64,000 nt of DNA from the NCBI GenBank assembly GCA_034508935.3, contig CM067450.1, positions 4,729,756-4,793,755 of the forward strand, written 5' to 3'. Origin of the DNA: Berghia stephanieae. Lineage: Eukaryota > Mollusca > Gastropoda > Nudibranchia > Aeolidiidae. Numbering within the stretch: the stretch's first letter is position 1; every line of letters begins with the position of its first letter. The notes below the pieces were generated by a model. It was not told where the DNA came from. It did no database searches and saw only the letters and a list, made by a program, of their open reading frames with translations. Shown one piece after another: positions 23,130-34,769 of this stretch. Made by a program: the position numbers and the translations under genes.

Positions 23130-23640
23130 ATGGTTTGTTTTCACAAAATTATATACATTTCGCAAATGTTCCAAATCATTATTTTGGATGAATTATAGTT
23201 ATGGTTAACCATAGCCATACAGCTGTAGAACTACACAAGTTAGAACTGTTTTGGTGTGTACATCATGTACTCCGATAAATTTGCCATAAATTTGTCAAGT
23301 TTCATTTTCTAATATCTCTTATTAACGAGATAAAAGCATGAAAAAGAAACCTGAAAACAGTCCCTGTTTTGTTGTTTTGTTTTTTTTTAAATCCTATCTG
23401 CAAGTCATCCAAATCAACAACACATTTGAAGATGCATCATTTTTTAATTCATGGATGGATTTTCAATATTCCAAAAGAAATTCACTTCCTTGTTACAGGG
23501 CTTTAATAGTAGTGCAGTATTAGTATTTCTCTCTCTCAAAAAAATTAAAAACACATCAGAAATTTTTTCAAAGTCATGGCTATAATGTCCAAAGGGTAAC
23601 CTACAAGAAAGTACTGGCTACGTACACAATGCCCTGAACA
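23130..23640. other. Upstream flank or first intron of zinc-finger gene
   Basis: AT-rich DNA with no supported gene, repeat or promoter motif. Confidence 0.4.
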
Positions 23641-23975
23641 CAGCCTGCCAGGTGAGGCCAGGCCAGGTTCAAGACGCTGTGAATGTTGCCTGCTTGTGAG
23701 GCCAGGCTAGGTTCAAGACGCTGTGAATGTTGCCTGCTTGTGAGGTCAGGCCAGGTTCAAGACGCTGTGAATGTTGCCTGCTTGTGAGGTCAGGCTAGGT
23801 TCAAGACGCGGTGAATGTTGCCTGCTTGAGAGGTCAGGCTAGGTTCAAGACGCTGTGAATGTTGCCTGCTTGTGAGGTCAGGCTAGGTTCAAGACGCTGT
23901 GAATGTTGCCTGCTTGTGAGGCCAGGCTAGGTTCAAGACGCTGTGAATGTTGCCTGCTTGTGAGGTCAGGCTACA
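23640..23975. repeat. 44-bp minisatellite
   Basis: About seven tandem copies of a 44-bp unit containing GAATGTTGCCTGCTTGTGAG and AGGCTAGGTTCAAGACGC, over 95% alike. It is not coding in any frame across all units. Confidence 0.95.
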
Positions 23976-24911
23976 TTCACAACATTCACGATTGCTTGTT
24001 ATATTTAGAGTTACAATCCATGCCAGTTATTGGGACGGCTCGGTTCCAGACAAATCGTCCCAATTAAGTAGTGGAAATGAAATTGGGAAATTTTTCAGAT
24101 TTATCATAGCCCACATAGTAATCAGGGAGACTTATTTGACGACTAATTCGGGGTTACTTCAGCGGCCACTTGACTCTTAATTTGATCTAACAATGAGAGA
24201 CAAAATCTAACTGCACGAAACGATTAACAATTGCATAAGTTAGCAATGGATTAACAATGATCTTTCTACCCATTCGTCTCATTGAACAAACAAACCATTT
24301 GGGGGTGACAGCCTTGATCAAACAAAGCTATCCCTCATCCACTGCACCATTGGTCAGTTGACCCATGACCATGTGCATAATGTCCTTATCAATATTTAAA
24401 TCAAAGTTAAAACACCATCTCTTTGTTAAAACACGTCTTGATTAATGCATCTTTGTAATTTGACCCCAATATGAATGTTAATTTAGTTTTATTATATCAT
24501 TATTTTATTTATTTCCGTATTTGACATAGCATGTGGATGTATTAAACATATCTTGTATTAATGACTTTATGTTTAGTTATTACATTGTTGTATAATGAAA
24601 ATATTATGTTGATGTAGTATGTATAATATTTCATTTGTATAATAATGTCACTGTATTATTGTTTCGCGCATTGAGCATCACCCAATGATGAAAATGCGTG
24701 TTATAAATGTCATGTATAATTATTATTATATTATAATGATGGCAGTCGATGACACTGCCAAGGAATACAGGTAAATTCTATTTTCACATTTCAGTGACTA
24801 TGACACACGATTTGACAACACACCTGATTGGTTGTCGTGATAGACGCTAAATGGGGATACAAGTACGACCATACATCCGGATGACCGTCCCTTTAGACTA
24901 ATTTGCATTTT
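23976..24911. other. Intergenic DNA with an L2-like tail
   Basis: No gene is seen. At about 24660-24735, CGCGCATTGAGCATCACCC then AAAATGCGTGTTATAAATG, followed by ATT-rich sequence, resembles the 3' tail of an L2-type LINE or SINE on the plus strand. The remainder is unexplained AT-rich DNA. Confidence 0.5.
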
Positions 24912-25215
24912 AGTAAGTGCCTCCCTGTCCACTATGGGAGGTCAGGAATCCCACCAGTACACAAAAAAGTACATAGAGACAAGATTGAAAAAGTACAAAG
25001 AGCAACTGCAAAGTTCGCAACTGGATGCAAATCCCGAGACCCTGGTTGTGTCACGTACTCCCTCCAATCACTTGAATGGAAACCATTGAAAAACTTACAC
25101 AAAATCATCAACGGAAATGACCCACTTTACTAGAGTTTACACAATGACAACACAATGAAACCACGACCCAAACGCACCCATCATCACCCTAAATTCCATA
25201 ACAAGCAAAGCGGAT
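24912..25215 (+). mobile_element. R540 right-end fragment fused to a LINE C-terminal relic
   Basis: 24912-24955 is the last 45 bp of R540 (CCTCCCTGTCCACTATGGGAGG). From 24956 a plus-strand frame reads RDKIEKVQRATAKFATG, VTYSLQSLEWKPL and LHKIINGNDPLY. This is the typical stretch after the RT domain in CR1/Rex-like LINEs, followed by a stop. It is a different lineage or copy from the LINE that starts at 25240. Confidence 0.75.
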
Positions 25216-26643
25216 AGATACGTTACACATAGATATATATAGATTGCATCACAATTCATACAAACATTTAAATGAACAAACACACAGTCACAGCTCTTTC
25301 ACACGAAAAATAAACGAAGTGACTATTTCTCCGATTGCTTGGGAAAATAAACTTGACCACTTGATCTCTATTTCTCCTTCTATTTCAAACAGTTTCCGTT
25401 CTCAAGGTTTTTTTGGTTACGACCATGTTGATGCTCATAACAACCTCAACATAATTGAGATTACCCCGGAGGATATCGTGAAGAAATTATCGAAGCTGAA
25501 CCCCAGCAAAGCCTGCGTCCCAGATAGCAGCCCACCGGCTGTTTTGAAAAACAGTGCCACTGAACTTGCTGAGCCACTTACCACAATTATGAACAGATCA
25601 ATCCAAGAAGGAGTTGTACCAACCGAGTGGAAATTGGCAAATGTCGCCCCCATCTTCAAGACGGGAAGAAGACATCACCCGGAAATGACCGCACTGTAAG
25701 CCTCACAAGCGTACTCTGCAAAGTTTTAGAATCTATCATCAGGGACCATATTATCAATCACTTCACGGAGAACAATCTTTTTAGCAACTGCCAACACGGC
25801 TTTATGAGCGGTAGAAGTTGTACAACAAACTTAATTGCAGTGCTTGACATATGGACCCAAGTACTAGAGAGTGATGGGAGTGTTGACACAATCTACCTAG
25901 ACTTTGCGAAAGCGTTCGATACAGTCCCACATGAGCGGCTACTATGTAAACTAAAAGGATATGGTATCAAAGGAAAACTCTTGGCATGGGTGAGGGACTT
26001 CTTACTGGTCGGAAGCAGAGAGTTGTCGTGAATGGAGAAGAGTCAACCTGGAGAGACGTTCAATCAGGTATCCCCCAGGGTAGTGTGCTTGGCCCCCTCC
26101 TCTTTGTCTGCTTTGTCAATGGCCTCCCGGATTATGTGCACTCAGCCGCATACCTATTTGCAGATGATACCAAATTATTCGCCAGGGTGCCGGAAGGAGC
26201 TCAAACGTTACAGGAGGACCTTGACAGACTACAGCTATGGTCTGATATGTGGCAGTTGAGGTTCAATGCTGAAAAGTGCAAAGTAATGCACATTGGGAAA
26301 AATGAAGTGCACTCCGACTATAAGTATAAGATGGGACTCCAAAGGCAACCGAATATCGCTTGAAAATATAAAACTTGAAAAGGACCTAGGCGTGCATGTT
26401 GATGATGAGCTGAAATTTAAGGAACACATACTTATTCAGGTGGAGAAGGCTAACAAGCTCCTAGGGCTTCTTAGAAGGGGATTCACAATTCTAGATAGCT
26501 ATTCAATGAGCACCCTATACAAAGCAATTATTCGACCCCATCTGGAGTATGGAAATGTAGTGTGGCACCCGCGACACAAGGATGATGAAGAACAGCTAGA
26601 GTCAGTTCAGAGGAGAATGTCCAAACTCATTCCTGACCTCAAG

Positions 26644-26844
26644 TATAATAGATTGACAATGAACATATAGTTTGAGCACAGATAGCCATAAGCTCTTTAT
26701 TAAAACGGAAGTTACCAACTGAAAATAAACAGGAACTCTTTCTTAACAATAACACAAAAGGATAACAATGGGCGCTAATCGTAATAGTAATATCAGATAC
26801 CCAAACATTGTATCGATATCGGTATCAATGATACTTTTATTATA
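26644..26844 (-). repeat. 3' LTR of the gypsy element
   Basis: A 201-bp LTR, intact in outline. In element orientation it starts TGATAATAAAAG-like (TGTAATAAAG in the other LTR) and ends CAATCTATTATA. It contains ATAAAGAGC, a possible polyadenylation signal region. Confidence 0.88.
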
Positions 26845-29800
26845 TCCCTTCACCCTTAGTAAGGCATAATGACATTAAAATAAGAGAAATAAGGAACCGT
26901 TAATTATGGCAAATTATAGATTAATAATTATTTACAAATCCAACCTCTTCGGTGGAATAATGGTGACCTTCGAGGCACAATTTGACCTTGATTGAATGAG
27001 CTTCCCAATTGCTCTGAGTTCCTAGTTTGGCTGTTAGTGTTAGCATTAGTTGGCGCGCAAGTAGGTCCAAGATTAAGAGGATCACCAGTGCCTTCAGTGG
27101 TTAAACCAACTGATTGTGCAGGTGGCTTGCCTGATGTGAAGCGCTGATCTCTCGGTGGACTGTCAGTACACTGAAACTCATTGTGTGGGTTTATGTCAGA
27201 TGGCACAACTCTAATTTGATCTTGGTGTCTTCTCTCAATGACACCATTATCTGTTTGGACTCAAAATGAAACAGGACCTGTTGCTTTGATAATTGTACCA
27301 GGTACCCATTTCTCTTTACCAGAGTAATTTCTAACAAATTCAAATACTGTATCATCAACATCTATCTCCCTATCGCGAGAAGTTTCATCATGATAATACT
27401 TTTGGGCATTTTGTTTTTGCATAACTGACTGCTGAACTGATGGGTGCAGGAGGTCCAGGTGTGTCTTTAGTTTTCTACCCATTAGTAACTCAGATGGTGT
27501 CACTCCTGTGGTGACATGAGGTGTGGTTCGATATTTAGTTAGGAATCTGCTAACTTTCTCTCTTACAGTGGTAGTGGTAGCACCTTTTGCACTCATTTTG
27601 ACCATTGCTGTTTTGAATGTACCCACAGCACGTTCAGCTAATCCATTGCTAGCCGGGTGATATGGAGAGCAAGTTATATGTTTGATACCATTAGCATTAC
27701 AAAACATTTGGAATTCATAACTAGTGAAGGTAGGACCATTGTCCGAGACCAAGGTATTCGGCAAACCATGTGTTGAAAAGATTTCTCGTAGCTCTGCAAT
27801 AGTGTCACGAGCTGTGATAGTGCTCATAAGCTTTACTTCGAGCCACTTAGAGTGGGCATCCACTAAGATTAGAAACATTTTGTTAAGAAAAGGACCTGCA
27901 AAGTCAATGTGTAATCTAGACCAGGGTTCATTTGGCCAATCCCAATTATACAAGGGTGCTTTGGCTGGATTACGAGCATTCTTTTGACGGTCATAACACT
28001 CTTTGACAAAGGTTTCAATGTTCGAATCCAGATGTGGCCACCAGAACCATGAGCGAGCCAACGCTTTCATTTTAGACGCACCAAGATGAGTGTCGTGTAA
28101 CATGATTAACATCTGATTTCGCAAAGCAAGGGGAATGATTACTCTTGTACCCCACAAAATACAATTATGCTCTAGACTCAATTCATTTTCCCTCAATTTG
28201 TAAGGCTTTAACTGTTCATTAGTTACAGTTTCTGGCCATCCATCCCTACAATATTGATAGACAGTATTCAAAACAGTATCATTCACAATAGCATTGGCAA
28301 TATCATGATAACTAATAGGGGAATTGTCAATCACGTTGAACAACATATCAATGTCTTCAGGTACAAAAAGTTCAGTCTTGTCAGCAAGTGGTAGTCGAGA
28401 AAGGCCATCGGCACAATTCTTTGGACCAGGTATATACTCCAGCTTATAATCATAGGCGGCAAGTGTGATCGCCCATCTTTGAAGGCGAGCTGATGCATGT
28501 TCAGGCAAAGGCTTGGCTTCTCCTAGTAATCCCAAAAGTGGCTTATGATCCGTACGAATAACTACACGACTACCAAAAATAAACTTATGGAACTTCTTGA
28601 CACCAAATAACACCGATAGTGCCTCCCTATCCAATTGCGAATATTTAGCTTCAGCCTGATTGAGTGAACGACTAGCATAAGCAATTGGCTTTTCATTATT
28701 TTCACTATCTAAATGAGCTAATATTGCTCCAACCCCGTGGGAGGAAGCATCACACGTAAGAATAAGCTTTTTTGTAGGATCAAAATGACATAGGATTTGA
28801 TCAGATGATAACATTAATTTCACTTTTTGAAAAGAATCTTCCTGTTGACTGCTCCAATGCCATTTGGCATTTTTACGAAGAAGCATGTAGAGGGGAGCGA
28901 GGGTATGAGACAAATTTTTCATGAATTTTGAATAGTAATTCACGAATCCTAGAAATGCCTGCAGTTGCTGAACGTTGTTAGGACGGGGTGCTTCGTATAT
29001 TGCTCGTACCTTTTCAGGTTGCGGACGTAAACCATGCGATGATAGGCGATATCCTAAGAAGTTGATTTCTGGCTTCAGAAATTGACATTTTTCTCGTCGA
29101 ATACGTAATCCTTTCTCGTTGATGAGTCGTAGAACTTTATCCAAGGTAGCGAGATGCTCTTGGTCATTTTGACCAGTAATGTAGACATTGTCGAAGTAGA
29201 CACACACGCCTGGTATGTCTTGAAACAGGGTTTCCATGATAGATTGGAAGATTCCTGGACTGGCAGAAATACCGAAACAGAGTCGTTCATATTGGAAGAG
29301 TCCTTTGTGGGTATTGATTGTAGTGAGTTGTCGAGAACTTGGATCTAGATTGAGTTGCGTATAGGTATGTGTAAAATCTAGCTCAGTGAATTTGTCACCA
29401 TGTGATAATTTTATAGCGAGGTCTTCGATTCTTGGTATTGGGTGATTGTTTTCGTGAATGGCTTTATTTATTGTGACCTTGTAGTCAGACAGTGTTGTCT
29501 TTCTTTAAGACTGATACAATGGGCGTTGCCCATTCCGACGTTGAAACCTTTTTTATAATGTTCTCGTGTTGTAAGCGTTCGAGCTTGTTTTCTATCTTTT
29601 GCCGCATGGCAAATGGTGGTTGTCTACATTTGATGAATTTTGGAGTTGCATTGTCTTTTAAATAGATTTTGACTTCACGATCATTCAATAATCCAGTGCC
29701 TTGAAAAACGTTGTTGTTTCGATCTAACACCTCGTCAAGAGTTTGTTGGTTCTCAATTGAGAATAAAGATGACCAATTGAGCTTAAAATGATGAAGCCAG

Positions 29801-31152
29801 TCCCTTCCCATTAAGGGAGGACCTTTACCCTCAACTATAAGGAGTGGCAGGTTCGCAGTTTGCTTATCATACTGCACATTAACAATTGTTTCTCCAACAA
29901 TTTTGACATCTTGGCCTGTGTAGGTGGTTAGTGATTTCGATGACTTGTCAAGTTTTGAGTTAACTAGATTTTCAAAGTTATTCTTGGTCATTACACTACA
30001 TGACGCACCAGTATCAATGTGGAACACAATGTTTTTATTGTTAATGAGGAGGGGAACCGAAATAGGGGGCCTTTTGTTTGGGGAATTCACAATAAAAAGT
30101 TCAAAATTATGCTCTGGGGGGCTTTCTTCATGCTGGGTGGTCAAATTATCTTCATTCAACAGGTGATTTTGATGGCGGTATTTTGTTGTAGGCTCTGGTT
30201 TTTTTGTCGATTGTGTTTGCGATCTGCACATTTTTGCAATGTGACCCACTTTTTGACATTTATGGCAGGTTGATGATTTGAATTTACACTGGAATTGGGT
30301 ATGAGGGCCGCCGCACCGATGACACGATTTAGAAGTCGCCGATGAAGCATGTGATTTGCTCATGGTACTGAACGATCTTGAAGGTTGCTGATAAGAATTT
30401 CTGGACGAAGAAAAATGGACAGTTTCGCCCTTCTGAAGTTGATGTGCACTATCTCTTGTTTGATGAATAGAGAGGGCAATGTCCATGGCTTTGTCGATAG
30501 TAAGATCATGCTCAACAAGAAGTTTTAGTTGAATCTGAGCATCGTTAATACCGGTCACAAACTTTTCGCAAAGACGTTCATTTAGAATTTTAGAGTTTCT
30601 CGAAACTGGCAGTGCTCCGCAATGCTCCGCAGGGCAGCACAATACTGTTGATTGATTCGTTCGGTTGACGATTTCTTCCTTCAAACTTAGCTCGCTGCAG
30701 GAATTTAGGTGGAGGTGGGGAGTGGAAGTTCTTTAGCAGCATGCAAAGTTCTTCAAATGATTTATCTGCAGGCGAGTTTGGTTGGCACAGATCGTTCAAT
30801 ATTCTAAATTGTTTGGGGCCTACTACTGTTAGTAGCACAGCAGCTTGCTTTTTATCTGATTCTATATCATTTGCCATGAAATAGAACTTGAGACGTTCCA
30901 AGTAGTCCACAATGGATGTCCCTTCCACAAATTCTGAGATGGTCCCAATGGTAGCCATTACTTTGGTTTAATTTAAGTAATCAAAAAAAAATATTTGAAT
31001 AATTACTTATCTGGCTCTTTTAAGAATTAATATGTAGCACTTCGGCTCTAGATGACTTTATCTCGTCGCCATTTATAATAGATTGACAATCAACATATAG
31101 TTTGAGCACAGATAGCCATAAGCTCTTTATTAAAACGGAAGTTACCAACTGA

Positions 31153-31942
31153 TAGGGCTGTGCGGGTACCCGGCCGGGTATTGCAGAATATTTCGAGTAC
31201 CCGGTAGAATCCTCGGGTACCCGGGTATTTTTCAATTTCTCTTTAATACGATATTTTATTGGTTTATAGAATATAATTCAATCATATTTAAGTTTTAAAA
31301 AAAACTATCCGTAATCAAATTTCGACAAACAAGCAGATGATCTCAAGAAAAGATCCAATCAACATGTGACTGGACCTACCGTAGAGATGAGAAGGTACTT
31401 CGAGATGCCCCTTGTAAAAAGAGGTGAAGACAACCCTCTAACGTGGTGGAAAAAACACCAAGCCTTGTTCCCTGGCTTGAGCCAAGAAGCCAAAAAATTA
31501 CTGAACATTCCAGCAACCAGTGTACCTTCTGAAAGGGTGTTTTCAAAAACGGGAGAACTGATCTCTGCTAAGAGAAGCTGTCTCGGTGAAAGCCACATTG
31601 ACAAGTTGATCTTTTTAAACAAGAATTGCTAATGAAGGATTTTTTTTTTTATACCCCTTTTGCTTTTTGCCTTGATTTTCTCAATCGTTGAGTTGTTGCA
31701 AAGTCTTTATTTTTTGTTTTGATTCTTAATATTTTGTTATATCTTTTTCTACAGTTTGTTCAAATAAAGATAAGCTTTAAAAAAAAACAAGAAAAAAAAC
31801 AAGAAAAAAAACAAAAACCAAACAGACAAACAAAAAAAACCCGCCATATCAGCCACACCCCCCCCCCCTTTTTTTTTTTCATGGCGGGTACCCGGGTACC
31901 CGAATAATTAATTAATAAATTACCCGGGTAGGATCAGCCCTA
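31153..31942 (+). mobile_element. hAT transposon, internally deleted, 790 bp
   Basis: Terminal inverted repeats TAGGGCTGTGCGGGTACCC and its partner ending GGGTAGGATCAGCCCTA are flanked by an 8-bp duplication CCAACTGA (31145-31152, 31943-31950), the hAT hallmark. On the plus strand 31366-31632 encodes the hAT C-terminal dimerisation domain: TVEMRRYFEMPL, NPLTWWKKHQALFPGLS, IPATSVPSERVFSKTGELIS, then a stop, most like ZBED-type hAT transposases. The N-terminal and catalytic parts are gone, so the copy is non-autonomous. GGGTACCCG motifs repeat at both ends. Confidence 0.93.
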
Positions 31943-31979
31943 CCAACTGAAAATAAACAGGAACTCTTTCTTAACAATA

Positions 31980-32493
31980 GAACAGTAAAGTTAGGTGCCC
32001 CAAACGTAAACAAAGGTCGAGACGCACATGGCAAACCACATGTTCCTGTCTTGACAGCTCACGTTCCAATGTAAATAATAGAAAGAAAATAACCTTTAAA
32101 ATTTGGCTGTTAGGTGGCAAAAGAAACACATATTCATAAATACTCGATCATGCATCAAATAATGTCTAGATATGGATATTTTATGGAACAAAAAGGTAAA
32201 ATTTATCAAAAGTTACGTCTATCTATTTTTAGACCAGAACAAATTATTGCGCTGGTATCAACAAAACGAGAATTATTCGGAGCCTGATTTTCATAATAAT
32301 TTAGTCTTATATTATTATTTCTGCAACTGTTAGATTTTATGTAAACATATTTTCAATACTGAAAGTGTATTGCCTACAACTCAAACTACAAAATTGGGAG
32401 ACCTATATTGTGCGTAAATTATTCCGGTCCCTAACGGAAATCACTAGCAACTTGTTATTGTTTACGTTTGGGGCACCTAACTTTACTGCTCTA
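31980..32493. mobile_element. TA-target MITE, about 514 bp
   Basis: Terminal inverted repeats of about 34 bp (GAACAGTAAAGTTAGGTGCC on the left; the right end is its reverse complement with one mismatch), inserted at a TA that is duplicated. It encodes nothing. TA target and long TIRs point to the Tc1/mariner group. An inverted, partial copy is recognisable at 41515-41735. Confidence 0.88.
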
Positions 32494-33130
32494 TAACACA
32501 AAAGGATAACAACGGGCGCTAATCGTAATAGTAATATCAGATACCCAAACATTGTATCGATATCGGTATCGATGATACTTTATTACATCAAGAATCTAGA
32601 CTATGTCCAACGATTGAAGTCACTGAAGCTACCATCACTGTACTATCGGAGAGCAAGGGTGACATGATCGAATGCTTCAAATACATGTCTGGTATCTACA
32701 ATGTACCAGGTGATCTACTGCCACAAGCTGATTCAACGACCACACGAGGACATAGCTTGAAGCTGAAGAAACCGTCAGTGAAAACCTCAGTGAGAGAAAA
32801 CTTCTTCAGCATAAGAATTGTAAATGCCTGGAACTCTTTACCAGACGACATAGTCACAGCACCTTCTCTGAATGCCTTTAAAAGCAGACTGGAAGTATGG
32901 AGCCAATATAAATACGAACTCTCATCAGAATGGTTCAAATCCCCGCAACGCTCAGCATACAAAAACCAAAGCATAGACAAGTGTGAAAACAATGAGGAAG
33001 ACGTAACAAGCACTGAAGATAACAATCGGCTGATAGGCGACTAGCCTGACCCCAGCTGTACTACTAAAACTTAAAGTAAAGTAAAGTAAGTATTTGCGAG
33101 AGTATCTATTGTGAATGGTGAATGTGTATG

Positions 33131-33160
33131 CATTTTTTTTTGGGGGGGGGGGGGGGGGTT
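33131..33160. repeat. G-rich homopolymer run
   Basis: TTTTTTTTTT followed by an almost unbroken run of about 18-20 G on the plus strand. Likely length-polymorphic. Confidence 0.9.
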
Positions 33161-33535
33161 CTTTTGCCAGTGCTTGGGCGCTCTGTCTTTTATTCCCAAC
33201 TTTCTGTTAGACTTCTACTTCTATCTTGAGTTTTTAGTATCCTGTATTTCAACCTCTGTTCCCGTCTTGAGACGCTTTGTTATTTCGGTACCCGCCCTCG
33301 TAATAATGAGCATTTCTTTCAAATTGTATTTTCAACGTGGATCTTTTGTTACGCGTTTATTTATCAAATTTGTCAATATATAATAGCATTTTTAAAAACT
33401 CTAGAACAAACATTGATATATTAGTGAAAGTTTAAACTTTCCTTACAACTTGACCATTGTTTTGGCTATCCACTTGTTGGAAGTATTGTGTGGTAGGTGC
33501 AAAGCAGTCTCCTCGGTTTTTTTTTTTTTTTCTTT

Positions 33536-33680
33536 GAACTGTGTTTTCACTCCACCAGTGGACCGAAAACACAGCTGTGTATTCAGTCCACCGGAAATAA
33601 TTTTTTTTAAAAAGGACCAAATATCGTCGATAGAAGAGTAAAGTTGGTGCAATAAAATAAACAACATCACGTGACCGGAT
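33536..33680. repeat. Palindrome cassette, copy 2, with E-box block
   Basis: 33558-33591 repeats the 34-bp palindrome of 8687-8720 almost exactly. GGACCAAATATCGTC follows, as at 8.8 kb. 33630-33676 (AGAAGAGTAAAGTTGGTGCA through AACAACATCACGTGACC) recurs inverted at 41738-41784. The CACGTGAC E-box is kept in both. Confidence 0.6.
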
Positions 33681-33779
33681 ATTTGACATCAAACGTGACC
33701 CAGATTTTTTTATAAATGACCCGAACTATGCTGCAATTGACCTTTAGTAATGTCATGCGCATCCAACCAACTTTTTGTT

Positions 33780-34236
33780 TACATGTTGCTAAGGCAGCAA
33801 ACTGAAGTTGGCGCGAATAAATTCAAGCTGTTTACTCCGAGTCTGAGATAGCTAGGGAGGCCACGATCATATTTTTTTATCGCCAAAATACCCCTTCTTT
33901 TATTTTATAGGAAAACCATAATCATGGTTCCCCCTCCTCCCGTAAACAAAACCATATCTATGTCCAGGGAAACGAAGATGGTTGCTTGTCTTTGGTTAAG
34001 GCGGACCATACTTTTTTTTTACAGCGTATCAAATGATCAAAGTCAAAGCATACGGTCAATGTAACGAAGAGAGTAAATTCGAATCTATCTCCTATCTCTT
34101 CGCTCAGATGACCCTTTTGACAGAAGACAACTACTACTTCTACACTATAACTATAACTGCACTCTGCTGCACTACCACTACTGTATTATAACCACTGATA
34201 CCACAAAACTATAGACTTTTATACTATCTAGAACTA
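33780..34236. other. Intergenic, no gene seen
   Basis: Mixed-composition DNA between the LINE/cassette region and the 5S-like SINE. No coding, repeat or promoter signal I can support. Confidence 0.4.
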
Positions 34237-34560
34237 ATGGACCGTATGGCTTAGCGGTACGGTTTTCGTCTTGTCACAAAAGTCGAGCAATGCCAATGCT
34301 AAGTGTGATCAGTAATAGGATGGGTGACTAATCGTGAAAAATTATACACACATTACCCCACTCGATTGAATGAGTATCTGGCTACAGAAATGGCGGTTAG
34401 TGTAGTGACGGTTTAAGTACACAAGGGTCGCCTAACAGGCTGTATGACAAAGAAATATGGTTCCACACGGCTTGTTGAAGTGGGGGATAAATATGAAACA
34501 TTTTGAAGCGCATTGCTCACGGCTATCTGGAGAAATGCGCTGTATAAATATTCATATTTA
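34237..34560 (+). repeat. 5S-rRNA-like SINE with L2-type tail
   Basis: The head CGGTTTTCGTCTTGTCACAA then AAGTCGAGCAATGCC and GATCAGTAATAGGATGGGTG follows the middle and 3' half of 5S rRNA (CGGTTCTCGTCCGATCACC, AAGTTAAGCAACG, GTCAGTACTTGGATGGGTGA). A tail GCGCATTGCTCACGGC then AAATGCGCTGTATAAAT is of L2 type. It is followed by ACT/AAT microsatellite to about 34700. The 5' end (ATGGCTTAGCGGTACGG) also resembles a tRNA A box, so tRNA ancestry is not excluded. Confidence 0.65.
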
Positions 34561-34769
34561 TGTACTTGGTCCAACGGATACTATTACTATTTCTACTACA
34601 AGACCTCTACTACTACTACTACTACTACTATTACTAATAATAATAAGAATAATAATAATAACAATATAATAATAATAACAATAACAATTATTATTGTTGT
34701 TGTCAGTATCACCGTTTATTTATGATTTAAAAAAGTGTTAAAGATACTTGCAAAATGTTGGTGTTGTGT

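Larger units (their letters stand above)
26644..32587 (-). mobile_element. Ty3/gypsy LTR retrotransposon, degraded
   Basis: A fossil Metaviridae element on the minus strand, about 4.6 kb without later insertions. Order from its 5' end: LTR, primer-binding site (TGGCGACGAGATA next to the LTR), gag-like region with two CCHC knuckles (CHRCGG, CHKCQKVGH), aspartic protease (HIDTGAS), reverse transcriptase, RNase H (TCDASSHGVGA), integrase (HH-CC-like head, then HIDFAGPF and SDNGPTF), a purine-rich tract, and LTR. RT-RNase H-integrase order places it in Ty3/gypsy; the proteins recall the Mag/K02A2.6-like group. No envelope was seen. It is flanked by TCAAG duplications inside a LINE. The coding region is broken in a few places. 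The two LTRs differ at about 2% of positions, so it is a fairly young insertion. Confidence 0.9.
31074..32587 (-). repeat. 5' LTR of the gypsy element, split by two DNA transposons
   Basis: The same roughly 200-bp LTR, now spread over 1.5 kb. Its three pieces are 31074-31152, 31943-31979 and 32494-32587. The interruptions are the hAT-type element at 31153-31942 and the TA-target element at 31980-32493. Confidence 0.9.
25240..33090 (+). mobile_element. CR1/L2-like LINE, 5'-truncated and split by an LTR element
   Basis: Reverse-transcriptase segments 25240-26643 and 32588-33090 belong to one LINE. The first has LDFAKAFDTVPHERLL, SGIPQGSVLGPLLF and YLFADDTKLFA (the catalytic Y/FADD box), then RPHLEYGNVVWHPR. 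The second resumes NLDYVQRLKSLKLPSLYYRR and continues TRGHSLKLKKPSVKTSVREN, FFSIRIVNAWNSLPDDI. The break is marked by the duplicated TCAAG (26639-26643, 32588-32592); removing one copy restores LIPDLKNLDY in frame. The endonuclease domain is absent. Several small frameshifts (about 25660, 26025, 26330, 32660) show it was dead before or after the insertion. The 3' end carries an (AAAGT)n-like tail near 33080. Confidence 0.88.
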
